This document shows positions 1 through 6,705 of a stretch of 10,807 bases of DNA, one piece after another. Each line of letters opens with the position of its first letter. Position 1 is the stretch's first letter. The notes under the pieces are model-generated. The model was not told the DNA's origin and ran no database searches. It was given only the letters and a program-made list of their open reading frames with translations. The position numbers and the translations under genes are program-made. Source of the DNA: Campylobacterales bacterium (GTDB lineage: Bacteria > Campylobacterota > Campylobacteria > Campylobacterales > Hydrogenimonadaceae); contig JAMONQ010000093.1 of NCBI GenBank assembly GCA_027065635.1, forward strand, positions 1 through 10,807. The letters run 5' to 3'.

Positions 1-1
1 G

Positions 2-256
2 GTTCAAGAGCGGCTTGATGATATAGCCTCACGTATTTTGATAGAGAAGCTCTATCCGGATGCGAATGCCTCTATCGGCAGGGACGATCTGATGTGGTGG
101 ATCCCCTCTGCCCATAAAAACTGGCTTATAAAGAGCTATGACAGGTATCTTGAGCCGATAGTCATGAAACTGTATGAGAGCGAAGATATCTACAGCGACG
201 CTTATGAGTATGTTTATGCGAAGCCGGAATCTATTTCGGTACCGCTATCGATATAG
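2..256 (+). CDS. C-terminal-side fragment of an unknown protein, 5' end outside the window, probably frameshifted into the next frame
   Basis: The frame is open from the left edge of the window to a TAG at 254-256, so the true start lies upstream. The visible 84 residues are rich in Trp, Tyr, Asp and Glu (DLMWWIPSAHKNW, then YLEPIVMKLYESEDIYSDAYEYVYAK). I do not recognise a family. The last residues (PESISVPLSI) look unlike the rest, while the overlapping frame from about position 220 reads AGIYFGTAIDIVDM, which looks like normal protein and runs on into the next entry. I infer that both entries are one gene that lost one base around 215-225, for example a GCGAAGGCCGGA reduced to GCGAAGCCGGA. 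The alternative, a TAG/GTG stop-start overlap between two genes, is weaker because no ribosome binding site precedes the GTG at 256. Confidence 0.55.
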   Translation, partial: VQERLDDIASRILIEKLYPDANASIGRDDLMWWIPSAHKNWLIKSYDRYLEPIVMKLYESEDIYSDAYEYVYAKPESISVPLSI

Positions 257-732
257 TGGATATGCAAAATCCTATAGAGATGTGCCTGCTCGGAAGGGTG
301 GATCTGCCGCTGGAGGTTTTTACCCTCTCTTTTGCCAGGAACGGTGTGGTATATGCACTCGATAGAGACGGGTCTGTCGTTGCTGTCGATGCGAGAGGTT
401 ATTTGCCGCTTCCAAAGCCTCCGGGTATTCTGGGGTTTAGATCGATGCTGTTCAATAGCGAGCGGGCTCCGGCGGTAGGTTCCAAGATAGGTTCCGTGAA
501 GATTCTTTACAGTGGAGAAGGGGGGATAGACTCCTTTTATCTGAGCGGAGAGGATGCGGCACATTTTTATATCGACGATAACGGAACGATTTACCTCAAA
601 GAGCCGCTCGATCTAAACAGCTACGGTTGGTCGTATCGGTTCAGAGCGGGTGCTACGAATGCCGCCGGATCGGCAGAGACGGATGTGGAGTATCTGGATG
701 TTCGCATAAGCGATACGGGAGAGTTTTTATAG
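256..732 (+). CDS. Cadherin-like domain protein, C-terminal part (likely the second half of the frameshifted gene)
   Basis: This frame ends at TAG 730-732. It is open back to 208 without a stop, so the GTG at 256 is only a nominal start. From that GTG there are 158 residues. About 1-70 contain beta-rich sequence (NGVVYALDRDGSVVAVDARG). About 75-152 resemble one cadherin-type beta-sandwich: VGSKIGSVKILYSGEG, then SFYLSGEDAAHFYIDDNGTI, KEPLD, and a final strand pattern ATNAAGSAETDVEYLDVRISD. Such domains occur in bacterial surface and secreted proteins, often as Ca2+-dependent adhesion modules. No signal peptide or membrane anchor is visible in this part, and the upstream part that would decide localisation is missing. 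Function beyond 'surface-protein-like' is inference. It ends 122 bp before the next start codon. Confidence 0.6.
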   Translation: MDMQNPIEMCLLGRVDLPLEVFTLSFARNGVVYALDRDGSVVAVDARGYLPLPKPPGILGFRSMLFNSERAPAVGSKIGSVKILYSGEGGIDSFYLSGEDAAHFYIDDNGTIYLKEPLDLNSYGWSYRFRAGATNAAGSAETDVEYLDVRISDTGEFL

Positions 733-854
733 GGGCTGGTTTGCATTCGTTTAATTTCATCAGTGGCTGAAGATCCTGCGCTTCACGATCGATTCACATA
801 AAATTGGTTAAAATCGGCCTGCAAAAACTGAAATCGGATAAAAAAGGAGATAGA

Positions 855-1565
855 GTGAAAAAAATCGTTGCCATCGGATTTATCGGTTGCGCCCTTTGGG
901 CGGCGGATCCCGTTGGGACCATGAAGCAGAGTGTGGAGCTTGGATATATAGGCTCTACCGGCAACTCCCAGAGTCAGTCGCTAAATGCCGCTTACAAGAA
1001 CGACTACCAGTACGACGCCAGCACACAGATGAGCCTGAAGGCCGATATTCTCTACGGAGAAAAGAGCGGTGTTACATCCGACGAGCGTTACAGGCTCTTT
1101 TACAATGTCAACCGATATATGAGTCAGGATTTGTTCGCATACGGTGAGGCCTCTGCCATCAGGAACACCTTCGAAGGGTACAATCAGCAGTACAACCTTG
1201 GTGCAGGTATGGGTTACAATATATTCAAGGATACGCAACAGTCGCTCAAAGGCAAAGGCGGTGTGCAGTTTAGAAGAAGCAACTACACTACCGAGCCTCA
1301 TGACAACTTCTATTACGGCAAGGGCGCTCTCGACTACGTCTACAACTTCAGTAAAACTAACCAGTTTACCGCGACATGGAGCATACTTGACAATATGAAA
1401 TATCTAAAAGATTACGAAACGGTTGTAAATCTCGGTCTTAAAATGCTCATAGTCGATCAGCTCTCTTTCAGAATGGGCTTTCAGCTGAAGTATGACAATA
1501 TGCCTCCGGCAGGGAAAAAGAAGACCGATACTACAACGACGGCCGGCGTTGTGTACAGCTTTTAG
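855..1565 (+). CDS. DUF481 family outer-membrane protein (YdiY-like, 'salt-induced' type)
   Basis: I chose the GTG at 855 because AGGAG at 845-849 lies 5 bases upstream and because the protein then opens with a clean signal peptide (MKKIVAIGFIGCALWAADP, cleavage near residue 16 or 17). An in-frame TTG at 804 would bury that signal. The 236-residue product has the opening VELGYIGSTGNSQSQSLN, which matches the DUF481 pattern 'G...tsGNt....l', followed by alternating aromatic/polar beta strands and a C-terminal Phe (GVVYSF), typical of BAM-inserted outer-membrane barrels. DUF481 proteins include E. coli YdiY and proteins named as salt-induced outer-membrane proteins; the transported substrate, if any, is not known. 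mscS follows after 10 bp, so the two are probably co-transcribed, which suggests an envelope or osmotic-stress role. The family call is firm, the role is inferred. Confidence 0.85.
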   Translation: MKKIVAIGFIGCALWAADPVGTMKQSVELGYIGSTGNSQSQSLNAAYKNDYQYDASTQMSLKADILYGEKSGVTSDERYRLFYNVNRYMSQDLFAYGEASAIRNTFEGYNQQYNLGAGMGYNIFKDTQQSLKGKGGVQFRRSNYTTEPHDNFYYGKGALDYVYNFSKTNQFTATWSILDNMKYLKDYETVVNLGLKMLIVDQLSFRMGFQLKYDNMPPAGKKKTDTTTTAGVVYSF

Positions 1566-1575
1566 GGTTTTGTAG

Positions 1576-2409
1576 ATGAGTGTCGATTTTTTGAAAGATA
1601 TAGATTTCAACCAGCTTGCGCAGCTCGGTATGACATACGGGCTGAAGCTACTCGGTGCGCTTGCGATTTTCGTTATCGGCAAGTGGGTCGCCAGGGCTTT
1701 GACAAAAACTGTCAAGAAGCTCATGGAACGTGCCGGAGTGGAGCCTACGCTGACCTCTTTCGTCGGAAGCCTTGTCTATGTGCTTTTGATGGTCGTCGTA
1801 ATACTGGCGGCGTTGAGCGGTCTTGGCGTAAATACCACTTCGTTCGTAGCTATACTCGGTGCCGCCGGTCTTGCCGTGGGTCTTGCCTTGCAGGGTACTC
1901 TATCCAATGTAGGCGCGGCTGTACTTCTGATACTCTTTCGTCCGTTTAAGGTAGGAGATTTCGTGGAAGCAGGCGGAACGGCCGGGGTGGTGGAGGAGAT
2001 CAACATGTTCTCCACCATCTTCAAAACGGGTGACAACAAGATAGTGATCGTACCCAACGGCGCCATAATCGGCGGAACCATCACCAACTACTCGGCGAAA
2101 GAGACCAGAAGGGTCGACTGGAGTTTCGGTATCGGATACGATGACGACTTGAAGCTGGCGAAAAAGAGTCTCGAAGAGATACTGACGGAGGATGACCGTA
2201 TCCTGAAGGATCCGGCAATCTTTGTCGCGGTAAGCGAGCTTGCCGACAGCAGTGTCAACTTCGTCTGCCGCGCCTGGGTAAAAAGCGGTGACTACTGGGG
2301 CGTTTACTTCGATACCATAGAAAAAGTCAAACTGGTCTTTGATGAAAAAGGGATCTCCATACCGTATCCTCAGATGGATGTGCATCTGGACAGACCGCAA
2401 GGGAGCTAA
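1576..2409 (+). CDS. mscS: Small-conductance mechanosensitive channel, MscS family
   Basis: The 277-residue product is close in length to E. coli MscS (286) and aligns with it through the core. It has three membrane segments, at about residues 21-38, 61-83 and 88-122. TM3 contains the glycine/alanine-rich pore helix GAAGLAVGLALQG (95-107). By alignment L99 and L103 correspond to the E. coli pore-seal residues L105 and L109, and Q106/G107 to the Q112/G113 hinge. The beta domain follows (FRPFKVGDFVE, then IVIVPNG at 156-162), and then the alpha/beta cytoplasmic vestibule ending in SIPYPQMDVH. The channel sits in the inner membrane as a heptamer and opens under membrane tension to release solutes on hypo-osmotic shock. 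ATG at 1576 is preceded by AGGG at 1564-1567, overlapping the stop of the upstream DUF481 gene, which supports co-transcription. Confidence 0.95.
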   Translation: MSVDFLKDIDFNQLAQLGMTYGLKLLGALAIFVIGKWVARALTKTVKKLMERAGVEPTLTSFVGSLVYVLLMVVVILAALSGLGVNTTSFVAILGAAGLAVGLALQGTLSNVGAAVLLILFRPFKVGDFVEAGGTAGVVEEINMFSTIFKTGDNKIVIVPNGAIIGGTITNYSAKETRRVDWSFGIGYDDDLKLAKKSLEEILTEDDRILKDPAIFVAVSELADSSVNFVCRAWVKSGDYWGVYFDTIEKVKLVFDEKGISIPYPQMDVHLDRPQGS

Positions 2410-2584
2410 AGACTCTCTTGCCGGATCCCAAACGAAATCTCCGCTCTTTGCAAATCGCAAAGATAGCTGCATAGTATCGCAAATATGCAAAAAGCCGTTG
2501 TTTTTTAAAATACCGGACGATATAATAGGTAAATTTTAAATCTTCTTTACGGTATTTTTATTGCGAAAGAGTGGAAGGGTCTGG
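2410..2584 (+). promoter_or_regulatory. Intergenic control region upstream of the porin-mod operon
   Basis: A perfect TATAAT (2521-2526) lies 17 bp downstream of TTGTTT (2498-2503), giving a plausible sigma-70 promoter with transcription starting near 2533. A 9-bp inverted repeat flanks the -10: AAAATACCG at 2507-2515 and CGGTATTTT at 2550-2558. Upstream, GCAAA occurs four times (starting 2450, 2457, 2479 and 2487), including two identical ATCGCAAA copies whose starts are 22 bp apart (2454 and 2476) and a TTTGCAAA palindrome (2447-2454). These could be operators, but I do not recognise an E. coli-type ModE box. No convincing terminator for mscS is visible, so read-through from the upstream genes is possible. 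Confidence 0.5.
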
Positions 2585-4033
2585 GTGAAACGCTTTATTT
2601 TACCGTTTTTGGCGGCATCGATGCTATACGGCTATCAGGCGCATGGAGGCTGTAAAGCTCTGCTCAAAAGCAACGGGGAGGTACTCTACTGCCAAAAATC
2701 CAAAGAGGTCGAAAGTCTCGAGGCGCTATTTGCCGAAGGAAATTTTTACGGGCGAATCCGTTCGAACAACTTTGTCTATCGGTGGGAGCGCGAGGATACA
2801 GAGCACGACAACCACGCCATAGCCGGGATAGGGGCTTCTGTAGTCTTCGATAGCGCCATATACAAAGAGTTTTACATGAGGCTCGGGCTATATGGATCGC
2901 AAGCCTTTTTCGACGCGCAGAGCGATCCGGTAGCCAGACTCAAGGCCGGCAAGGATCTTCTTAGCCGTTATGACTATGTAAACAGCGGCAGCCGCTCCAT
3001 GGGAGTGGTGGGTCAGGCATATATTGGCTACGGCGGTATAGGCGATAGCGAGATTCTGCTGGGACGGCAGCTGGTGGAGAGCTTCTACACGCGTTCCAAC
3101 GACACCAAAATGATACCCAACACCTTCGACGGTTTGACGCTGCATCTAAACGGTGCGATAAAGGGTATATTCGGCTATCTTGCCAAACAGAAGCTCAGGG
3201 ATCATACGAGCTCCCACTCCGTACTGGCTTATGGAGACAGTAGCTGTGACAGCCACCTCTTTCCCCAGTGGAGTCAAAACGACGACAGTGCGATGCACAG
3301 GGGGCTTACATGCAGTGCATTGAGGGCTGCCGGCAAGCCGACGGACGCACCGCTGATAATTGGAGAACTGAAAGGCAAGCCGACGGAGACTCTCAAGGTA
3401 GGTGCCGCATTCTATAGTGTGCCGGAGCTGCTTTCCCAGGCGATGGGAGAAGCGGAGTATACACTCCATTTCGACGGTTTTACGCTCACTCCGGGCCTGC
3501 GCTATATCAGGCAGTTTGACAACGGAGCGGGAGCGGTAGGCGGAGCGTCCTATACCGGCGATACTACAGGCTACGAGGATCCGGACTCCCTTGAGGGCGG
3601 GATGATAGGTGCCAGAGTCGTTGCCAAAACTCCGCTTTACAAGCTGAATCTCGCTTATACGCATGTTTTTGACGAAGCCGACCTGGTTACACCGTGGCGC
3701 GGTTTCCCGACCGCCGGATATACCCGCTCTATGGGGATATACAACTGGAGAGCCAATACAAAAAGCTATCGTCTCGAAGTGGTGAAAAATTATGCCGCAA
3801 ACGCTCTTTACATCGATCCTCTTGTTCAGCTTTCGATCCTCTATATCGATGCCGACGACAAAAAGGCGGGATACCATATGAGCGACGAAGTCTACTATTA
3901 TGCCGGAGTTGTGAAAAATCTTTCGAGTGTTCCATCGTTTCAGTGGCGGGTACGAGTCGGATATGGAGATATTCTGGACGGCGACGGCGACGACTATCTT
4001 GACGGCCGGTTTGAGCTGAACTACCTCTTTTAG
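2585..4033 (+). CDS. OprD-type outer-membrane porin, first gene of the mod operon
   Basis: GTG at 2585 has AAGGG (2575-2579) five bases upstream and gives a standard signal peptide (MKRFILPFLAASMLYGYQA). An in-frame TTG at 2561 would add eight residues and lacks a good ribosome binding site. The mature part of this 482-residue protein is a beta barrel of the OprD-like family found in Campylobacterota. Key stretches are LLGRQLVESFYTRSNDTKMIPNTFDG (about 158-183 from this start), QNDDSAMHRGLT (231-242), FPTAGYTRSMGIYNWRANTKSYRL and the C-terminal FELNYLF ending in Phe. Four cysteines (23, 36, 221, 243) could form two disulphides. Family members let small, mostly anionic or amphipathic solutes cross the outer membrane. 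Only 11 bp separate it from modA, so molybdate or tungstate is a reasonable substrate guess; that is inferred from context, not shown by the sequence. Confidence 0.85.
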   Translation: MKRFILPFLAASMLYGYQAHGGCKALLKSNGEVLYCQKSKEVESLEALFAEGNFYGRIRSNNFVYRWEREDTEHDNHAIAGIGASVVFDSAIYKEFYMRLGLYGSQAFFDAQSDPVARLKAGKDLLSRYDYVNSGSRSMGVVGQAYIGYGGIGDSEILLGRQLVESFYTRSNDTKMIPNTFDGLTLHLNGAIKGIFGYLAKQKLRDHTSSHSVLAYGDSSCDSHLFPQWSQNDDSAMHRGLTCSALRAAGKPTDAPLIIGELKGKPTETLKVGAAFYSVPELLSQAMGEAEYTLHFDGFTLTPGLRYIRQFDNGAGAVGGASYTGDTTGYEDPDSLEGGMIGARVVAKTPLYKLNLAYTHVFDEADLVTPWRGFPTAGYTRSMGIYNWRANTKSYRLEVVKNYAANALYIDPLVQLSILYIDADDKKAGYHMSDEVYYYAGVVKNLSSVPSFQWRVRVGYGDILDGDGDDYLDGRFELNYLF

Positions 4034-4044
4034 GAAAGATCTGT

Positions 4045-4791
4045 ATGGGAAGAGTGCTTTTTTTTATTCTTTTTGCTCTTGTTTCTCTAAACGGCGGTGA
4101 AGTCAGGATAGCCGCTGCCGCAAATGTCGGATATGCCGTTGAGGATTTGATAAAGGAGTACGAAAAGATCGATCCCGGTACGAAAGTCAGGGTGACACTC
4201 GGAAGCAGCGGGAAGCTTGCCGCGCAGATTTTACACGGTGCACCGTACGATATCTACCTCTCTGCGAATATGAGTTATCCGCGGCGACTCTACAAAGAAG
4301 GAGCGGCCGCTACGGAGCCTGAAATCTACGCCGAGGGAGTGCTTGTTCTTTTCAGTGTGAAGCATCTCGATGTCGGCAAAGGTATGGAAGTTTTGAAAGA
4401 TCGGTCTGTAACTACGGTAGCGATCGCCAATCCGAAGACCGCACCGTACGGTACCGCAGCGATGGAGGCTATAAGGCGGAGCGCAATCTATGATGAAGTA
4501 AAGGAAAAACTCGTCTTTGGAGAGTCGGTGGCACAGACGCTCTCTTACGCTCTTAAAGCGGCCGATATAGGGATGGTGGCCAAATCGGCGCTTTACGGAC
4601 CGCGAATGTCAAGATACCGGGAGGGTATAAACTGGGTGGAAGTGGATAGAGAGCTCTATAGCCCTATAGAGCAGGGGGCAGTTCTGCTCAAAAGAGCAGA
4701 AGGTGCCAAGGAGGCGAAGAGCTTCTATCGATTTCTGTTCTCGGAGAGTGCAAAAGATATATTCAGGCGCTACGGATACCGGACAAGATGA
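4045..4791 (+). CDS. modA: Molybdate/tungstate ABC transporter, periplasmic binding protein ModA
   Basis: ATG at 4045 follows AGGAAAG at 4032-4038, overlapping the porin stop. The 248-residue product begins with a short signal peptide (GRVLFFILFALVSLNGG) and then the type-II binding-protein core: VRIAAAANVGYAVEDL, LGSSGKLAAQILHGAPYDI (52-70), LSANMSYPRRL, ANPKTAPYGTAAMEA (128-142) and a C-terminal IFRRYGYRT like E. coli ModA (IFKRYGFTT). Ligand contacts expected from known structures map to A26/N27, S54/S55 and the P134-Y135-G136 region. The AAAAN start differs from the AAASL of E. coli and resembles the Asn-containing type described for Azotobacter vinelandii ModA2. It captures the oxyanion in the periplasm and passes it to ModB. 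A tungstate preference is possible and cannot be decided from sequence. Confidence 0.93.
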   Translation: MGRVLFFILFALVSLNGGEVRIAAAANVGYAVEDLIKEYEKIDPGTKVRVTLGSSGKLAAQILHGAPYDIYLSANMSYPRRLYKEGAAATEPEIYAEGVLVLFSVKHLDVGKGMEVLKDRSVTTVAIANPKTAPYGTAAMEAIRRSAIYDEVKEKLVFGESVAQTLSYALKAADIGMVAKSALYGPRMSRYREGINWVEVDRELYSPIEQGAVLLKRAEGAKEAKSFYRFLFSESAKDIFRRYGYRTR

Positions 4792-5186
4792 ACAGGATAG
4801 AGGCGAAAGTGACGAAGATAGAAAGATGCGGGGGGCTTACTGTGCTCTCTTTCGATCTCTCCGGTGAGCGGGCCGTAATGGCCGGACTTGAACTCACTCT
4901 TCCGGTCGAAGAGGGAAGCGGGGTGGTTCTCGGCGTGAAAGCTACCAGAGTGGCGCTGGCCAAAGAGTTTTCCGGAAATATAAGTATAGCCAACAGCCTA
5001 AAAGGTGTTGTCGAAGCTGTCGATACGGGAGAGCTATTGTGCAGTGTGAAACTGCATGTGGCCCGATCGCGTATAGAGAGTATTCTTACGGCGGAGTCCG
5101 CAAGGAAGATGTCGTTGCAGCCGGGTGATGAGGTGACCGTTTTGATAGAGGCGAGCGATCTTTTCATTATCGAGGCGAACGAATGA
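4788..5186 (+). CDS. Stand-alone di-TOBE (molybdenum-binding, Mop-like) protein
   Basis: The ATG overlaps the modA stop by four bases (ATGA), indicating translational coupling. The 132 residues divide into two TOBE-like beta units. Residues about 1-60 (IEAKVTKIERCGGLTVLSFD, then GSGVVLGVKATRVALAK) form a less typical first unit. Residues about 65-129 match the Mop consensus better: ISIANSLKGVVEAVDTGELLC, VKLHVARSRIESILTAESA, then LQPGDEVTVLIEASDLFI. TOBE/Mop domains bind molybdate or tungstate in the cytoplasm, often at subunit interfaces, and serve in storage or as transporter sensors. A protein of similar type sits between modA and modB in Campylobacter jejuni, to my recollection. There is no DNA-binding helix-turn-helix, so it is not a full ModE regulator. 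Confidence 0.85.
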   Translation: MNRIEAKVTKIERCGGLTVLSFDLSGERAVMAGLELTLPVEEGSGVVLGVKATRVALAKEFSGNISIANSLKGVVEAVDTGELLCSVKLHVARSRIESILTAESARKMSLQPGDEVTVLIEASDLFIIEANE

Positions 5187-5869
5187 GCGGTATCGATTTC
5201 GGCCCGTTTCTGCTCTCCTTCAAACTCGCCGCGGTTACGACACTGCTGCTCTTTTTTATAGCTCTTCCTCTGGCCTGGTGGCTATCGCAGACGCGTTGCC
5301 GGTGCAAACCTTTCATCGAAGCGGTCACATCCATGCCGATCGTTCTGCCCCCTTCCGTGCTGGGGTTCTACCTGCTCTGGGCATTTTCCGGAAGCTCTTT
5401 TCTCGGTGAATTTTTTCAGGAGTATTTTGGAGTGAAGCTGGTCTTTAGCTTTACGGGGCTTGTAGTCGCCAGTATCCTTTACTCCTTTCCGTTTATGGTG
5501 CAGCCGCTTCAAAGCGGTTTCGAATCTCTCTCCAGGCGAATGATAGAGGCGGCATATCTGGGCGGCAAAAGCAGTCTCACTACGCTTTTTCGGGTGGCGC
5601 TTCCAAACATCAAACCATCTTTGATAACCGCATTGATAGTTACGTTTGCACATACGATAGGGGAGTTTGGTGTCGTTTTGATGGTGGGCGGATCGATTCC
5701 GGGGGAGACGAAGGTGGCATCGGTGGCGATCTACGAATTTGTAGAGATTATGGATTACGAAACGGCGCATATCTATAGCGCAATCATGGTCGCAATGAGT
5801 TTTGCCGTACTTCTTGGCGTATATCTCTTCAACCATAGATATAACAGCCGCATAGGTATCGGCAGATGA
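5183..5869 (+). CDS. modB: Molybdate/tungstate ABC transporter permease ModB
   Basis: It starts within a four-base ATGA overlap with the TOBE gene, with GAGG at 5172-5175 as a possible ribosome binding site. The 228-residue protein matches the usual ModB length (E. coli 229) and has about five to six hydrophobic segments: 11-34, 52-68, 86-104, 146-170 and 196-216. The permease signature is clear: MPIVLPPSVLGFYLLW (51-66), the cytoplasmic EAA loop that docks ModC (EAAYLGGKSSLTTLFRVALP, 122-141), and the conserved FAHTIGEFGVVLMVGGSIPG (155-174) followed by ETKVASVAIY. ModB dimerises to form the inner-membrane path for the oxyanion. Nothing is missing or truncated. Confidence 0.95.
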   Translation: MSGIDFGPFLLSFKLAAVTTLLLFFIALPLAWWLSQTRCRCKPFIEAVTSMPIVLPPSVLGFYLLWAFSGSSFLGEFFQEYFGVKLVFSFTGLVVASILYSFPFMVQPLQSGFESLSRRMIEAAYLGGKSSLTTLFRVALPNIKPSLITALIVTFAHTIGEFGVVLMVGGSIPGETKVASVAIYEFVEIMDYETAHIYSAIMVAMSFAVLLGVYLFNHRYNSRIGIGR

Positions 5870-6705
5870 TAGAGATAGAGATAAGCAAACCTCTTGGCGG
5901 TATGCGACTGGCGCTCTCTTTGCAGATTGAAGAGGGGAGTTTCGTCGCTCTGACCGGTCCCAGCGGCAGTGGAAAGACGACGCTGCTTCGTATTCTGGCC
6001 GGACTGGAAGGTGCCCGGGGGCGAATAAGTGTCGACGGCAGAGCCTGGCTGGACGGAAAGAGTAGTCTTGCTCCGCAAAAGAGAGGGATCGGATTCATCT
6101 TTCAGGAGTATGCGCTCTTTGAAAATATGAGCGTGGAGGAGAATCTGCTATTTATAGAGAAAGATAGCGCTCTGGCTTCGCACCTGCTGGAGATGACCGG
6201 GATGGCACAGTTCAAGGATCGGCTCCCCTCTACTCTAAGCGGAGGCCAGAAGCAGCGTGTGGCACTATGCAGAGCGCTGATGAAGCGGCCCGGGATTTTG
6301 CTGATGGACGAGCCTCTGTCCGCACTCGATCCGGCGATGCGGCAGAGGCTTCAGGGTGATATCCTGAGGCTACACAGGGAGTTTGGTACCACGACAATCA
6401 TGGTAAGTCACGATCCGAGCGAGATCTACAGGCTTGCCGAAAGGGTCATTCTTCTTCATCACGGATCAGTCGTGGCGGACGGAAGCCCGAAAGAGATACT
6501 GATGAAAAGCAGCGGCTCCCAGAAGTTCTCCTTTGAGGGGGAGCTTCTCGATCTTGTAAGGGTCGATGCGGTATATGTCGCTGTAGTGGCGATCGGCCAG
6601 CAACTGGTAGAGGTGGTCGTAGCCAAAGAGGAGGCGAAGAGACTTCAGATTGGAAAGAGAGTACAGATAGCTACAAAAGCCTTCGCTCCGATGATCTTCC
6701 AGTAG
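5866..6705 (+). CDS. modC: Molybdate/tungstate ABC transporter ATPase ModC (short C-terminal form)
   Basis: The ATG overlaps the modB stop by four bases. All ATPase motifs are present: Walker A GPSGSGKT (31-38), Q-loop Q80 in FIFQEY, signature LSGGQKQR (124-131), Walker B ILLMDEP (144-150), D-loop SALD (152-155) and switch His182 (VSHDP). The protein energises uptake by ModB from the cytoplasmic side. It has 279 residues against about 352 in E. coli ModC. The C-terminal extension after residue 220 (FEGELLDLVRVDAVYVAVVAI to the end, about 60 residues) has room for only one TOBE-like unit instead of the two in E. coli. The separate di-TOBE protein upstream may make up for this. It is the last gene of the operon; no strong terminator follows. 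Confidence 0.95.
   Translation: MIEIEISKPLGGMRLALSLQIEEGSFVALTGPSGSGKTTLLRILAGLEGARGRISVDGRAWLDGKSSLAPQKRGIGFIFQEYALFENMSVEENLLFIEKDSALASHLLEMTGMAQFKDRLPSTLSGGQKQRVALCRALMKRPGILLMDEPLSALDPAMRQRLQGDILRLHREFGTTTIMVSHDPSEIYRLAERVILLHHGSVVADGSPKEILMKSSGSQKFSFEGELLDLVRVDAVYVAVVAIGQQLVEVVVAKEEAKRLQIGKRVQIATKAFAPMIFQ

Noticed and set aside
768..785. TGAAG/CTTCA hairpin downstream of the cadherin-like gene as a terminator
   Set aside because: A five-base-pair stem with an eight-base loop and no following T-run.
804..854. N-terminal extension of the DUF481 protein from a TTG at 804
   Set aside because: The extra residues are lysine-rich and would bury the signal peptide; the GTG at 855 has a well-placed AGGAG.
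2561..2584. Porin start at TTG 2561
   Set aside because: No ribosome binding site at the right distance, and it would put RKSGRVW before the signal peptide; the GTG at 2585 has AAGGG five bases upstream.
3146..3877. Minus-strand open frame of 243 codons opposite the porin gene
   Set aside because: The opposite strand encodes a clear OprD-type porin; the antisense translation has no recognisable motif.
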